Source of the DNA: Actinomyces sp. AC-20-1
Lineage (GTDB): Bacteria; Actinomycetota; Actinomycetes; Actinomycetales; Actinomycetaceae
Length of the DNA stretch: 64,000 bases
Direction: 5' to 3'
Assembly (NCBI RefSeq): GCF_023369555.1
Contig: NZ_JACJVC010000015.1
Span: 1-64,000 of the forward strand
This document shows positions 16,740 to 26,096 of this stretch, one piece after another. A model generated the notes under the pieces. It searched no databases. It saw only the letters and a list, made by a program, of their open reading frames with translations, and was not told the DNA's origin. The number at the start of each line of letters is the position of its first letter. The stretch's first letter is position 1. Made by a program: the position numbers and the translations under genes.

Positions 16740-17468
16740 ATGCGCTCACCGTCGAGCCGCGCACTCACCATCGCCGCCACCGCCACACTCACCGCTCTCA
16801 CAGGGGGCGCAGCCCTCCTTGGCTACCTGGCATGGAACCCGCGAGCGCCTCGGCTCAAGCGTGGCCGCATCCGGATCGCCTGTGTCGGCGACTCCAACAC
16901 CTACGGCGCCGGCGTCGCCACGGACCGGCGGTCTCGCCACGCCTACCCGGCCCAGCTGCAGGACCTTCTCGGTGAGCGCTACCAGGTCCTCAACTACGGT
17001 CTCAGTGGCCGCACGCTTCTCGACTCCGGGAACTGGCCGTACAGCTGCGAGCGCTTCGACCACCTGTCCCGCAACGTTGGCGCCCGGGCGATCGTGCTCA
17101 TGCTCGGCACCAATGACGCCAAACCCTGCAACTGGGACCCGGAGCGCTTCGAGCGAGAGCTCACCGCCCGCATCGACGCCTACCGCGCCCTGCCGAGCGC
17201 CCCGACGGTCCTGCTCGCCACTCCCCCAGCGGCGTATGAGCCCAACCCCTACGACATCGACGCGGACGTCGTCACCCGGCAGGTCGTCCCGACCGTCCGC
17301 CGCGTCGCTGAGGCCACGAGCACGCCTCTCGTGGACGTGCACACGGTGACCTCCGTCCCAGAGCTCAAGCCGAAGGACGGCATCCACCCCAACGCCGCGG
17401 GCCTGGGCGCCATCGCCGCCGCGGTGCGCGGCTGTCTCGTCGCTGCGGGCGCCGTCGCGAAGGACTGA
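16740..17468 (+). CDS. SGNH/GDSL-family esterase with N-terminal membrane anchor
   Basis: A 242-residue hydrolase. Block I is IACVGDSNTYGAG (nucleophile Ser near residue 47), block III is MLGTNDAKP, and the catalytic Asp/His pair is in KDGIHPNAAG near the C-terminus. Residues about 9-31 form one hydrophobic segment after a short basic start, so the enzyme is probably anchored with its domain outside the cell. Such proteins deacetylate carbohydrates or lipids; the substrate is not evident. An AAGGAG precedes ATG 16740. The gene stands alone between the membrane protein and the kinase region. Confidence 0.85.
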   Translation: MRSPSSRALTIAATATLTALTGGAALLGYLAWNPRAPRLKRGRIRIACVGDSNTYGAGVATDRRSRHAYPAQLQDLLGERYQVLNYGLSGRTLLDSGNWPYSCERFDHLSRNVGARAIVLMLGTNDAKPCNWDPERFERELTARIDAYRALPSAPTVLLATPPAAYEPNPYDIDADVVTRQVVPTVRRVAEATSTPLVDVHTVTSVPELKPKDGIHPNAAGLGAIAAAVRGCLVAAGAVAKD

Positions 17469-18071
17469 CGACGGTCGGCCACTGCGGCTGACCGGTACCA
17501 GGAGGGCCCACGACACGGCTCACGCCGGCGGACCGACGTCAGCCGACGGACGGCATGCGACGCACGCCCCACCTCACCCCGCGCCCACCTTGACGACGTG
17601 CACGGGCCCGGCGAGACCGCATCGCCCCATCCCCGTCTACGACCTGCTCCCCACCCACCAGCCCCGCTCCCACGTCCTCGTGCTCGATCCGCAGGGCCGC
17701 CAGATCCGACCATGCCGTCGCCCCGCTCCACCTCGAAGTGCTCGTCCAGCACCTGGGCGAGCGCGCTCAGGTCCGTCCCGGCCCAGTAGACCCAGGCCTC
17801 CGTCTCCACCCCTCAGCTGCACCGTGCGCGAGCCCTGCCGCGTGACGAGCACGTGCGGTGCGGCCCCGGCCGGTACCGGGGCGGAGCTCAGGGGCGTGCG
17901 CGCTCGTCAATGGTCTCCTCACCCCCTCAGATCGTGAACGTTCACATCTCATGTGCCGTGTCACTACACTCAGCCACGAGACCAGGCCCGGGCGACGCCG
18001 CCCCGGCACCGGCCGCCGTCGGCACCAGCGCCCCGCAGCCGGGCACCACGACCACCAAGGGAGCACCCCGG
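17469..18071. other. 600-bp region without an intact gene; possible decayed minus-strand coding fragment
   Basis: On the minus strand a protein-like stretch (VETEAWVYWAGTDLSALAQ, then VLDEHFEVERGDG, about 17810 to 17715) is preceded in another frame by HVLVTRQGSRTVQLR (about 17870-17820). A single frameshift would join them, suggesting the remnant of a gene of unknown family. Downstream of this both frames lose protein character. The right-hand end holds the kinase promoter region with its palindromic operator. Nothing else is recognised. Confidence 0.3.
17934..17945 (+). promoter_or_regulatory. palindromic operator upstream of the FGGY kinase gene
   Basis: A perfect 12-bp palindrome GTGAACGTTCAC with a central CpG, the form favoured by LacI/GalR-family repressors. 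It lies 126 bases before the kinase start. It differs from the operator type found at the xyloglucan-like locus, so a different regulator is implied. Confidence 0.55.
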
Positions 18072-19658
18072 ATGAGCACCCCCGCCCTCGACCTGACCCG
18101 CACCGCCCTCGGCATCGAGCTCGGCTCGACCCGCATCAAGGCCGTCCTCACCGACCCTGCCGGCACCGTCCTGGCCACCGGCGGGCACAACTGGGAGAAC
18201 TCCCTCGTCGACGGTATCTGGACCTACTCCCTCGAGGAGGTCACCACCGGGATCCAGGCCGCCTACGCGGCCCTCGCCTCCGACCTGCGCACCACTTACG
18301 GCGCCGAGCTCACCACCACCGGGGCCATCGGCGTCTCCGCGATGATGCACGGCTACATCCCCCTCGACGCCGACGGCGCCCTCCTCACCCGCTTCCGCAC
18401 CTGGCGCAACACCATCACCGCCGAGTCCTCGCGCGAGCTCTCCCAGCTCTTCGGCCTCAACATCCCCCAGCGCTGGACCGTCTCCCACATCCACCACGCC
18501 GTCACCGGCCACGAGGAGCACGTCAGCCGCATCAACCGCGTCACCACGCTCGCCGGATACGTCCACTGGCGGCTCACCGGCCGCCACGTCCTCGGCGTCG
18601 GCGAGGCCTCCGGCGTCTTCCCCATCGGCCCTGACAACCGCTCCTTCGACCCCACCATGCTCGAGGCCTTCGACACCCTGGTCGCCGACGAGCCCGCCGT
18701 CACCTGGTCCCTCGGGGACGTCCTGCCCGACGTCGCCCTCGCCGGTGAGGACGCCGGGGCCCTCACCGCCGACGGCGCCGCCCTGCTCGACCCCACCGGC
18801 ACCCTGCGGCCGGGCGTGCCGCTGTGCCCCCCGGAGGGCGACGCCGGCACCGGCATGGTCGCCACCAACGCCGTGCGCCCGCGCACCGGCAACGTCTCGG
18901 CCGGCACGAGCGCCTTCGCGATGATCGTCCTCACGGAGCCCCTGCGCAGCCTCATCGAGGAGATCGACCTCGTCGCCACGCCCTCCGGCGCCCCCGTCGC
19001 CATGGCCCACGCCAACAACTGCACCTCGGACCTCAACGCCTGGGTGGAGGTCTTCTCCCAGTTCGCCCAGGCCATCGGCGCCCCGGTCGAGCGAGGGCCG
19101 CTGTTCGACATCCTGCTCAGTGCCGCGGCCGAGGGCTCCATGGACGAGGCCGGGGTCATGAGCCACAACTTCCTCTCCGGTGACGCGCTCGTCGGGCTCA
19201 GCGAGGGACGCCCGCTCACGGTGCGCCGGCCCGAGGCCCGTTTCAGCCTCGCCGGGCTCATGCGCTCGCACCTGTTCGCCCTCTTCGCGGCGATGGCGCA
19301 CGGCGTGCGCATCCTGCGCGGCGCCACCGACGTGCGCATCGACTCCATGCACGCGCACGGCGGCATCTTCAAGACCCCCGAGATCCCCCAGCGCGCGCTG
19401 GCGGCCGCCTTCGACACCCCCGTGTCCGTCTCCGCGACGGCCTCCGAGGGCGGCGCCTGGGGCATGGCGCTGCTCGCCGGCTACCGGCTGTGGGCCGAGG
19501 GACGCAGCCTCGAGGACTACCTGCAGGAGGTCGTCTTCGCGGGCGCCGAGGAGGTCACCATCGAGGCGACGGCGGAGGAGGTCGCCGAGTACGCCCGCTA
19601 CCTCGACCGCTTCGTCGCCGGCCTGCCGCTGCAGAGGACGGCCGTCGAGGTGTACTGA
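18072..19658 (+). CDS. FGGY-family carbohydrate kinase (pentulokinase type)
   Basis: A 528-residue sugar kinase. The ATP-binding start is GIELGSTRIKAVL (about 14-26), the sugar-contacting region is SAMMHGYIPLDADG, and TRFRTWRNT and LTGRHVLGVGEASG follow. The C-terminal half has the second actin-like fold with NVSAGTSAFA and HAHGGIFKTP. The family phosphorylates ketoses or polyols with ATP. The MHGY and FRTWRN blocks resemble L-ribulokinase or xylulokinase groups, but the substrate is not certain. The product would enter the pentose phosphate pathway. Xylose released by the downstream alpha-xylosidase could feed it after isomerisation. It has its own operator and a strong terminator hairpin, so it is transcribed separately. 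Confidence 0.85.
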   Translation: MSTPALDLTRTALGIELGSTRIKAVLTDPAGTVLATGGHNWENSLVDGIWTYSLEEVTTGIQAAYAALASDLRTTYGAELTTTGAIGVSAMMHGYIPLDADGALLTRFRTWRNTITAESSRELSQLFGLNIPQRWTVSHIHHAVTGHEEHVSRINRVTTLAGYVHWRLTGRHVLGVGEASGVFPIGPDNRSFDPTMLEAFDTLVADEPAVTWSLGDVLPDVALAGEDAGALTADGAALLDPTGTLRPGVPLCPPEGDAGTGMVATNAVRPRTGNVSAGTSAFAMIVLTEPLRSLIEEIDLVATPSGAPVAMAHANNCTSDLNAWVEVFSQFAQAIGAPVERGPLFDILLSAAAEGSMDEAGVMSHNFLSGDALVGLSEGRPLTVRRPEARFSLAGLMRSHLFALFAAMAHGVRILRGATDVRIDSMHAHGGIFKTPEIPQRALAAAFDTPVSVSATASEGGAWGMALLAGYRLWAEGRSLEDYLQEVVFAGAEEVTIEATAEEVAEYARYLDRFVAGLPLQRTAVEVY

Positions 19659-19680
19659 GGCCTGCCGCCACCGTTCCTCA

Positions 19681-19752
19681 CTGAGCCCTGAGCCCCCCAC
19701 GCTGAGCCCTGACCTCTCGGGTCAGGTCCCGGTGTGGGGGCTCAGGGCTCAG
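19681..19752 (+). terminator. long hairpin after the kinase gene
   Basis: The arms ctgagccctgagccccccac (19681-19700) and the matching tgtgggggctcagggctcag end at 19752 with one mismatch near the loop side. A smaller inner stem ctgacc/ggtcag is nested inside. The stem of roughly 19 bp is a strong transcription barrier between the kinase and the LacI regulator. Confidence 0.7.
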
Positions 19753-19902
19753 CGTGTCGCCCTCAAGCCGAGGGGCATCGTCCGCTCCATCCGCGACCGG
19801 CCAAGCACCGTGGCAATGTAGGTTTAGGCGGGCTTGGGGCAACGGCACGTGCCTCAGCTCCGCTCGACTCCCTTCTTCCACGTAAGAACGGCGATTTGGA
19901 TC

Positions 19903-20898
19903 ATGGCAACAATGAGCGACATCGCCCGCGAAGCGGGCGTCTCCCTGAGCACGGTGAGCTACGCCCTGAGCGGCAAGCGTCCCATCTCGCCCGCCACACG
20001 CGAACGGATCCAGGAGGCAATTGACAGGCTGTCGTACCACCCAACCGCCTCCGCCCGGGCCCTCGCGCTCAATCGCTCCTCGCTCCTCGCCGTCGCAGCA
20101 CCCCTGCGTCCCGGCGCGAACGGGCATGTCATTATGCAGTTCGTCCGCTCCATGCTCGGCACCGCCTATGAGCGGGACGTCGATATCCTCCTCGTCGCCG
20201 GAGAAGACGCCGAGCACACTCAACGGGTCATTGAGGAGGGCAAGGCGGACGCCCTTGTGGTGATGGATCTCAGCGACGGGGACCCTCGTACGGGCTTCCT
20301 CCGCAAGCTGCCGAAGCCCGTGGTGCTCATCGGGTACCCGAAGCGCACCTATGGGCTCGCATGCGTCGATTTCGACTTCCGCGAGGCTGCCGCCCTGTGC
20401 GTGCGAGAGCTCCACGGCAGCGGCTCGCGCTCGATCTGGATGATCCGCACACCGCAGGAGGCCGGAGAGCCCGTGTTCACCTACCAGCGCCGTTCCCTCG
20501 AGGGCTTCCACGACGGCCTGGACGATTTCGGTCTGACCGGTCAGGTGGTTGAGCTCCCTGCCGCCTACCCTGAGGTCCTCCAGTGGGCCAGACAGTCACT
20601 GCTTGGACCCAAGGCTCCCGACGCCCTGTTCGTACATCATGAGGCCCTGCTGGCTCCGCTCGGGCGCGCGCTGCGCGACCTCGGCGTCGAGGTGCCCAAC
20701 GCCCTCCAGGTGGCCGCCATCGCCCCCCAGGACGTGGCAACCGACGGTCCCTGGCAGGTGTCCGGGACAACGTTGCCTATCGAGACGATCGGGGCGACCG
20801 CCGTGACGATGGCCCTGGATCTCGTCGACGACACCGACCTCGCCCCCTCCTCCCAGCTTCTCGCACCCCGCTTCACCCACCGCGAGACCACGCGCTGA
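19903..20898 (+). CDS. LacI-family transcriptional regulator of the carbohydrate locus
   Basis: A 331-residue repressor. The helix-turn-helix and hinge read MSDIAREAGVSLSTVSYALS, then GKRPISPATRERI and LSYHPTASARAL, followed by a periplasmic-binding-protein-like sugar domain (about residues 60-331). The domain shows LVVMDLSDG, PVVLIGYPKR and DALFVHHEA segments. ATG 19903 is chosen; ATG 19912 is equally possible, and an in-frame ATG 69 bases further up would add a non-homologous leader. The gene precedes the GH operon by 113 bases. Semi-palindromes of LacI type at 20938, 30214 and 30362 are the likely targets, with an imported oligosaccharide or released sugar as inducer. Confidence 0.92.
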   Translation: MATMSDIAREAGVSLSTVSYALSGKRPISPATRERIQEAIDRLSYHPTASARALALNRSSLLAVAAPLRPGANGHVIMQFVRSMLGTAYERDVDILLVAGEDAEHTQRVIEEGKADALVVMDLSDGDPRTGFLRKLPKPVVLIGYPKRTYGLACVDFDFREAAALCVRELHGSGSRSIWMIRTPQEAGEPVFTYQRRSLEGFHDGLDDFGLTGQVVELPAAYPEVLQWARQSLLGPKAPDALFVHHEALLAPLGRALRDLGVEVPNALQVAAIAPQDVATDGPWQVSGTTLPIETIGATAVTMALDLVDDTDLAPSSQLLAPRFTHRETTR

Positions 20899-20937
20899 TC
20901 TACGTCGTCCCGAGCGACACAAAATGGCTAGAAATCG

Positions 20938-20951
20938 TCGAAGCGATTCGA
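20938..20951 (+). promoter_or_regulatory. LacI-type operator before the GH operon
   Basis: TCGAAGCGATTCGA is a 14-bp semi-palindrome around a central CG (12 of 14 positions symmetric). It lies 60 bases before the GH3 start. A weak -10-like TAGTGT follows directly, so binding would cover the promoter. Near-identical sites occur before the transporter operon. Confidence 0.65.
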
Positions 20952-21011
20952 TAGTGTGACACTCACACCGACCGGACCGCGCCGGTGCCCGCCGACACAC
21001 GGAGGCACTCA

Positions 21012-23918
21012 ATGACGACATGCCGCACGCAGCCGCACGGGACCCCTTCTCCCTCCGACACGCTTCGACTCACATGGGCGCGCAGCATCGTGCCCCAGCT
21101 CACCGTGGAGGAGCGCATCCGCTTTCTCCACCAGCACTCCCCGGGAGCCGAGCGGCTAGGAATCGGTCCCTTCACGACCGGCACCGAGGCGCTGCACGGC
21201 GTCGCCTGGCTCGGTCCGGCAACGAGCCTCCCTCAGCCGGTAGGGATGGCAGCGACATGGGACCCGGGGCTGCTCAGGGAAGCCGGCCAGGCTGTTGCGA
21301 CTGAGGTCCGCCACATGCGACAGGCCGATCCTGCGATCAGCCTGACCGTGTGGGCCCCTGTCGTCAACACGCTCAGGCACCCGCGCTGGGGCCGCACCGA
21401 GGAGGCGTACACGGAGGACCCCCTGCTCAACGCCGAGCTGGCGACGGGCTATGCCGAGGGCCTGCGTGGCGATGGGGAGAACTGGACAACCGTGCCCACG
21501 CTCAAGCACTTCCTCGGCTACTCCAACGAGACCGACCGCTCAGCCACGTCCTCGCAGCTGGACCCGCAGGTCCTCGAGGAGTACGAGCTTCCAGGTTTCC
21601 TCGTTCCCTTGCAGCGAGGTGCGGCCGGCTCGGTGATGCTCTCGTACAACCTCGTCAATGGCCGGCCGGCCCATGTCAGCGAGCTGGTGGGCACCCGGCT
21701 GCGCTCCGCCGTGGCGGACCCGGACCTGCTCTTCGTCGTCACGGACGCAGGTGCGCCGAGCAACCTCTGGAAGTCAGAGAAGGTGTTTCCCGACGCCCCC
21801 ACGGCGTACGCGGCGATGCTGCGATCCGGTGTCGACTCCTTCACCGATCACGACTCCGACCCTAGCGAGACCATCGCCGCCGTGACCCAGGCCCTGAACG
21901 AGGGGCTCATCACGGAGGAGCACATTGACCACGCCGTCGTACGGCAGCTGGTGGCACGCGCGCGTACCGGGGAGTTCGACTCGCTCATGGGCTTGGCGGA
22001 GAGCAACGGCACACGGGCCATCGACCGGACGGAAGCACGGTCCTTGTCCCGGGAGGTGGCGACCCGCAGCGTCGTGCTCCTGGGACACGGTTCTCGCGGG
22101 CACGACGTGCTGCCCATCGCCCCGCACAGCACCGTTGCCGTGATCGGCACGCAGGCGCACGAGGTGCTCCGCGACTGGTACTCGGGCGAGCTCATCGCCC
22201 CGGTGACGCTGGTGGACGAGCTGTCGGCACGTCAACAAGCCCCCATCAGATCAACCGAGGCCATCGAAGCGATTCACCTATCTGTTCCCGTAAGGCTGGA
22301 CCAGAGAGAAAGTGCTTCCAGCACCGCCACCCCGGCCTACGTCCACACCGGGGACGACGGGTCGCTCAGGATCAGCCGACCCGACTCCGACGGGCCACTG
22401 CTGTCGGACCACCCTGCGGTCCTCGAGGTCATCGACTTCGGTGAAGGCATCCTCGCGTTGCGAGGCGAGACCGGTCGTTATCTGTGTCCCGACGACTACG
22501 GCCAGCTGGCCTTTGACGCCGAGTCAGTCGGCGGATGGGTCAGCCAGGAGCTGTTCAGGCGCGAGCCTCTCCCCAACGGACACTGCCTCCTCGTCCACCG
22601 CGCCACCGGGCGCTATGTTGGCACGGAGCACCACTCCGGTGCACTCACGCTGCGCGGCACCAGCCCTGACAGCGGCACGCCCCTACAGGCACACACCGTG
22701 CACGACCCGGACCAGGCGTTCACGGATGCCGCCGACGGCGCCGATGTCGTCATCGTCGCCGTCGGGAACAACCCCCATGTGCACGGGCGCGAGACCGAGG
22801 ACCGTCCTCACACGCGCCTTCCTGAGCCAGACAGGAGACTCGTGCAGCGACTGAGGGCCCTGCCCGCTGAGGTCGCGACCGTGCTCGTCATCACCTCCTC
22901 CTACCCCTACGACCTTGAAGGCCTCGACGACGGCATCGACGCGGTGATCTGGTCATCCCACCTCGGGCAGAGCGAGGGCGAGGCGCTCGCCGATGTCCTG
23001 ACCGGTGCACGCGACTTCTCGGGCAGGCTCGCCCAGACCTGGCCGATCGACTCTGAGCTGCCCGATCTGCTCGACTACAACATCATCCGGACCAAGTCGA
23101 CCTACCTGTACGGCCAGCCTCATCGATTCCCCTTCGGGCACGGCCTGTCGGTCGACACCGTGCACTGGGACCGGGTCACGCTTGAGCTCGGCCACAGCGG
23201 AGTGAGCGCTCACGTGGACATGACCGCTCCACGGCAGCGCCGCACGCAAGGTCCACTCCACGACGTCGTCCAGGTGTACGCCGACCTGCCGGCACGCTCA
23301 TTCAGCCGACGCCCGTTGCACACGCCGGAGACACGGTTGGTCGGTTTCGCCACCGTCACTCTCCCGCCCGGGCAGGAGCACGCTTCAGTCGACCTCATGA
23401 TTCCCCTCGAGCGCCTCGCGGTCTTCGCCTCGGACACCTCATGCTGGGAGCTTCCCGACGGCGCCTTCCAGGTTCGCGTCGCCCGCTCGAGCTCCCCCAG
23501 CGCGACGGTCTGCGAGTGCTCGTTCACCCTGCCAGAGGAGCTGACTGGCCAACAGCAGACGAGCTCAGCAGCGGCCCCTGCGTTCATCGGCACGGACCGC
23601 GCCGAAGAGCTGCGTGGTCTTGTCCGCGCGGCCACGACCCCGACACACGGTGAGGAGCTGCGCCCGCAAGATAGCAGTGGTACCTGCGACTTCATCCTGC
23701 CCGCCGGAACACGCGTCACCGCGCTCCGGACGCGTCGGCTCCCGGCCCCCGGTACCAGTGAGCCCCCGTCAGCAGACGTCGTCGACACCAGCACCGGCAA
23801 GCCGCTCCCGCTCCCGTTGTCTGTCAGCGCGGAAGAGCCCTACCACCGTGTGGGACGACTGCGCATCCGTCTCCGCGGCCCGGTCGCGCTGCTGGGCATA
23901 GAAACGACAGCGGAGTAA
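21012..23918 (+). CDS. GH3 beta-glycosidase with an inserted beta-trefoil-like domain
   Basis: A 968-residue intracellular enzyme, first gene of the GH operon. ATG 21012 is used because GGAGG lies at 21001-21005. The barrel carries TGTEALHGVAW, HPRWGRTEEAYTEDP and LKHFLGYSNE, as in xylosidase/glucosidase-type GH3. The expected nucleophile is the Asp in VVTDAGAP (about residue 245), where most relatives have SDW. Residues about 430-560 are an insert with ETGRYLCPDDYG and GGWVSQELF, resembling fascin or ricin-like trefoils that bind sugars. The C-terminal domain resumes with DVVIVAVGNN and SEGEALADVLTG, followed by a fibronectin-III-like tail. In context it would cleave backbone glucose, or xylose, from the non-reducing end of trimmed oligosaccharides. 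Confidence 0.88.
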   Translation: MTTCRTQPHGTPSPSDTLRLTWARSIVPQLTVEERIRFLHQHSPGAERLGIGPFTTGTEALHGVAWLGPATSLPQPVGMAATWDPGLLREAGQAVATEVRHMRQADPAISLTVWAPVVNTLRHPRWGRTEEAYTEDPLLNAELATGYAEGLRGDGENWTTVPTLKHFLGYSNETDRSATSSQLDPQVLEEYELPGFLVPLQRGAAGSVMLSYNLVNGRPAHVSELVGTRLRSAVADPDLLFVVTDAGAPSNLWKSEKVFPDAPTAYAAMLRSGVDSFTDHDSDPSETIAAVTQALNEGLITEEHIDHAVVRQLVARARTGEFDSLMGLAESNGTRAIDRTEARSLSREVATRSVVLLGHGSRGHDVLPIAPHSTVAVIGTQAHEVLRDWYSGELIAPVTLVDELSARQQAPIRSTEAIEAIHLSVPVRLDQRESASSTATPAYVHTGDDGSLRISRPDSDGPLLSDHPAVLEVIDFGEGILALRGETGRYLCPDDYGQLAFDAESVGGWVSQELFRREPLPNGHCLLVHRATGRYVGTEHHSGALTLRGTSPDSGTPLQAHTVHDPDQAFTDAADGADVVIVAVGNNPHVHGRETEDRPHTRLPEPDRRLVQRLRALPAEVATVLVITSSYPYDLEGLDDGIDAVIWSSHLGQSEGEALADVLTGARDFSGRLAQTWPIDSELPDLLDYNIIRTKSTYLYGQPHRFPFGHGLSVDTVHWDRVTLELGHSGVSAHVDMTAPRQRRTQGPLHDVVQVYADLPARSFSRRPLHTPETRLVGFATVTLPPGQEHASVDLMIPLERLAVFASDTSCWELPDGAFQVRVARSSSPSATVCECSFTLPEELTGQQQTSSAAAPAFIGTDRAEELRGLVRAATTPTHGEELRPQDSSGTCDFILPAGTRVTALRTRRLPAPGTSEPPSADVVDTSTGKPLPLPLSVSAEEPYHRVGRLRIRLRGPVALLGIETTAE
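22264..22277 (+). promoter_or_regulatory. possible intragenic LacI operator
   Basis: TCGAAGCGATTCAC matches the operator at 20938 at 12 of 14 positions and lies inside the GH3 gene. Downstream auxiliary operators occur in LacI systems, but chance similarity is possible. Confidence 0.3.
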
Positions 23919-23966
23919 GACCGTCCCCCGACCGAGACCTCCACCATCCATAGAGAAGACGCCTTC

Positions 23967-26096
23967 ATGAAGTTCTCCAACGGATACTGGCTGACACGCG
24001 AGAATGTCACCATCATTCGCCCCAGCGAGGTGCACGACGTCAGCATCGCCGCTGACCGTCACTCAATGCGCGTATTCGCTCCGACACGCCCTATCAGCTC
24101 GCGCGGCGACACGCTCAACACTCCTGTGCTCACAGTCACCTTCGACGCCCCGGCAGCCGATGTCATCGGTGTGCGGATCACTCATCATGGCGGCAGTCCG
24201 GTGCCGGCTCCCACCTTTCCCCTCGTGGAAGGCAGCGACGTCGACGCTGAGGTGACGAGGTCCAGCGACGGAGCCTCCGTGACCTTGCGCTCGGGACGGC
24301 TTGAGGCTCGGGTCCTCCTTCATGGCCCCTGGCAGGTTGAGTACTTCTGGGACGGGCGGCTCCTGACCGCCTCCACAGGACGCTCCATCGGGTATGCCCG
24401 TGTGGCCCCGGGTCAAGCTCCCGTCAGCAAGGGGTATGACAACGGTGCTCAACCGCCAGAGACTCATCTTTCCTCCGGTGGTCCCTTCGTGTACGAGCAG
24501 CTGAGTCTCAGCCCTGGTGAGCGTCTTTACGGCCTCGGCGAGCGTTTTGGCGCGTTTGTCAGGAACGGCCAGACAGTTGACATCTGGAACGCTGACGGGG
24601 GGACCAGCTCCGAGCAGGCCTACAAGAACATTCCCTTCCTCCTGTCCTCACAGGGTTACGGGGTCCTGGTAGATGATGCTGGACCAGTCTCCTTCGAGAT
24701 CGGCTCCGAGAACGTCTCCGCCACCCAGTTCTCCGTCCCGGGCGAGACGCTGCGGTACGAGGTCTACGGCGGCGGGGAGCCGCTTGAGGTGCTTGACCGG
24801 TACACCAAGCGGTCCGGGCGCCCGGCGACGCTCCCCGGCTGGTCCTTCGGACTGTGGCTGTCGACCTCCTTCACCACGAGCTACGACGAGGACACAGTCC
24901 TGTCCTTCGTCGACGGCATGGCGGCGCGAGGCATCCCACTGACCGTCTTCCACTTCGACTGCTTCTGGATGCGAGGGTTCCACTGGTCCGATTTCGAGTG
25001 GGATCCCGAGACCTTCCCAGACCCTCGTGGTCTCATCGCCAAGCTGCATGCCCGGGGTCTGCGCGTGTGCACCTGGATCAATCCCTATATCGCCGAGAGG
25101 TCCCGGCTCTTCAACGAGGCCGCAGAGCGAGGTTTCCTGCTGCGCCGCACTGATGGCGGCGTCTGGCAGACGGACTTGTGGCAGGCCGGCATGGGACTTG
25201 TGGACTTCACCAACCCGGATGCAACTGAGTGGTTCACCAGCAAGCTGGAGCAGCTGCTCGACGACGGCGTCGACTGCTTCAAGACAGACTTCGGCGAACG
25301 CGTTCCGGTGGACAGCGTGACGTGGGACGCCGGCTCGGACCCGCTCCGCGAGCACAACTTCTACACACGCCGATACAACGAGGCCGTGTTCCGCCTGCTT
25401 GAGCGCCGACGAGGTGTCGGTGAGGCAGTTCTGTTCGCGCGCTCCGCCACCACCGGCAGCCAGGCGTTTCCGGTCCACTGGGGTGGTGACTGTGAGTCCA
25501 CCTACTCCGCGATGGCGCAGTCCCTGCGCGGCGGGCTGTCGCTGGCCTGCTCGGGATTCGGTTACTGGAGCCATGACATCGGCGGTTTCGAGGGCACCCC
25601 GGATCCGCTGCTCTTCAAGAGATGGATCGCCTTCGGCCTGCTGAGCTCTCACTCGAGGCTGCACGGCTCGAACTCCTACCGCGTCCCCTGGCTCTTCGAC
25701 GAGGAGAGCGTCGATGTCATGCGGGAGTTCACGCTGCTCAAGGAGCAGCTGCGTCCGTACCTGCTCAACACCGCCGAAGCCGCCCATGCGCACGGTCACC
25801 CCATGATGCGCCCCATGTTCATGCAGTTCCCGCGGGACCCCGGCGCCCGCGACCTCGATCTGCAGTACATGCTCGGCCCAGATCTGCTGGTAGCACCCGT
25901 GTTCCGCCCCGACGGCTCGGTCGACGTCTACCTGCCTCAGGGAGTGTGGCGCCACCTCATCGACGGCGAGGTCATCGACTGCACGGATGGAGGGCGCTTC
26001 GTCAACCGTGTCTACGACGTGCACTCCCTCGGACTCTTCGCCCGTGAGGGCTCCACCCCCATCTCCTTGGTCCAGGCGGCGAGGAGCACCACGTGA
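23967..26096 (+). CDS. yicI: GH31 alpha-xylosidase (YicI type)
   Basis: A 709-residue enzyme that removes alpha-1,6-linked xylose from the non-reducing end of xyloglucan oligosaccharides or isoprimeverose. The YicI group signature FHFDCFWMRGFHWSDFEWDP (about 327-346) distinguishes it from alpha-glucosidases. The nucleophile Asp lies in CFKTDFGERVP (about residue 440) and the acid/base Asp in HWGGDCEST (about 507). An N-terminal beta-sandwich and C-terminal beta domains complete a normal-length protein. No signal peptide is present. It starts 48 bases after the GH3 gene, and its stop overlaps the GH42 start (GTGA), so the two are translationally coupled. Confidence 0.93.
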   Translation: MKFSNGYWLTRENVTIIRPSEVHDVSIAADRHSMRVFAPTRPISSRGDTLNTPVLTVTFDAPAADVIGVRITHHGGSPVPAPTFPLVEGSDVDAEVTRSSDGASVTLRSGRLEARVLLHGPWQVEYFWDGRLLTASTGRSIGYARVAPGQAPVSKGYDNGAQPPETHLSSGGPFVYEQLSLSPGERLYGLGERFGAFVRNGQTVDIWNADGGTSSEQAYKNIPFLLSSQGYGVLVDDAGPVSFEIGSENVSATQFSVPGETLRYEVYGGGEPLEVLDRYTKRSGRPATLPGWSFGLWLSTSFTTSYDEDTVLSFVDGMAARGIPLTVFHFDCFWMRGFHWSDFEWDPETFPDPRGLIAKLHARGLRVCTWINPYIAERSRLFNEAAERGFLLRRTDGGVWQTDLWQAGMGLVDFTNPDATEWFTSKLEQLLDDGVDCFKTDFGERVPVDSVTWDAGSDPLREHNFYTRRYNEAVFRLLERRRGVGEAVLFARSATTGSQAFPVHWGGDCESTYSAMAQSLRGGLSLACSGFGYWSHDIGGFEGTPDPLLFKRWIAFGLLSSHSRLHGSNSYRVPWLFDEESVDVMREFTLLKEQLRPYLLNTAEAAHAHGHPMMRPMFMQFPRDPGARDLDLQYMLGPDLLVAPVFRPDGSVDVYLPQGVWRHLIDGEVIDCTDGGRFVNRVYDVHSLGLFAREGSTPISLVQAARSTT

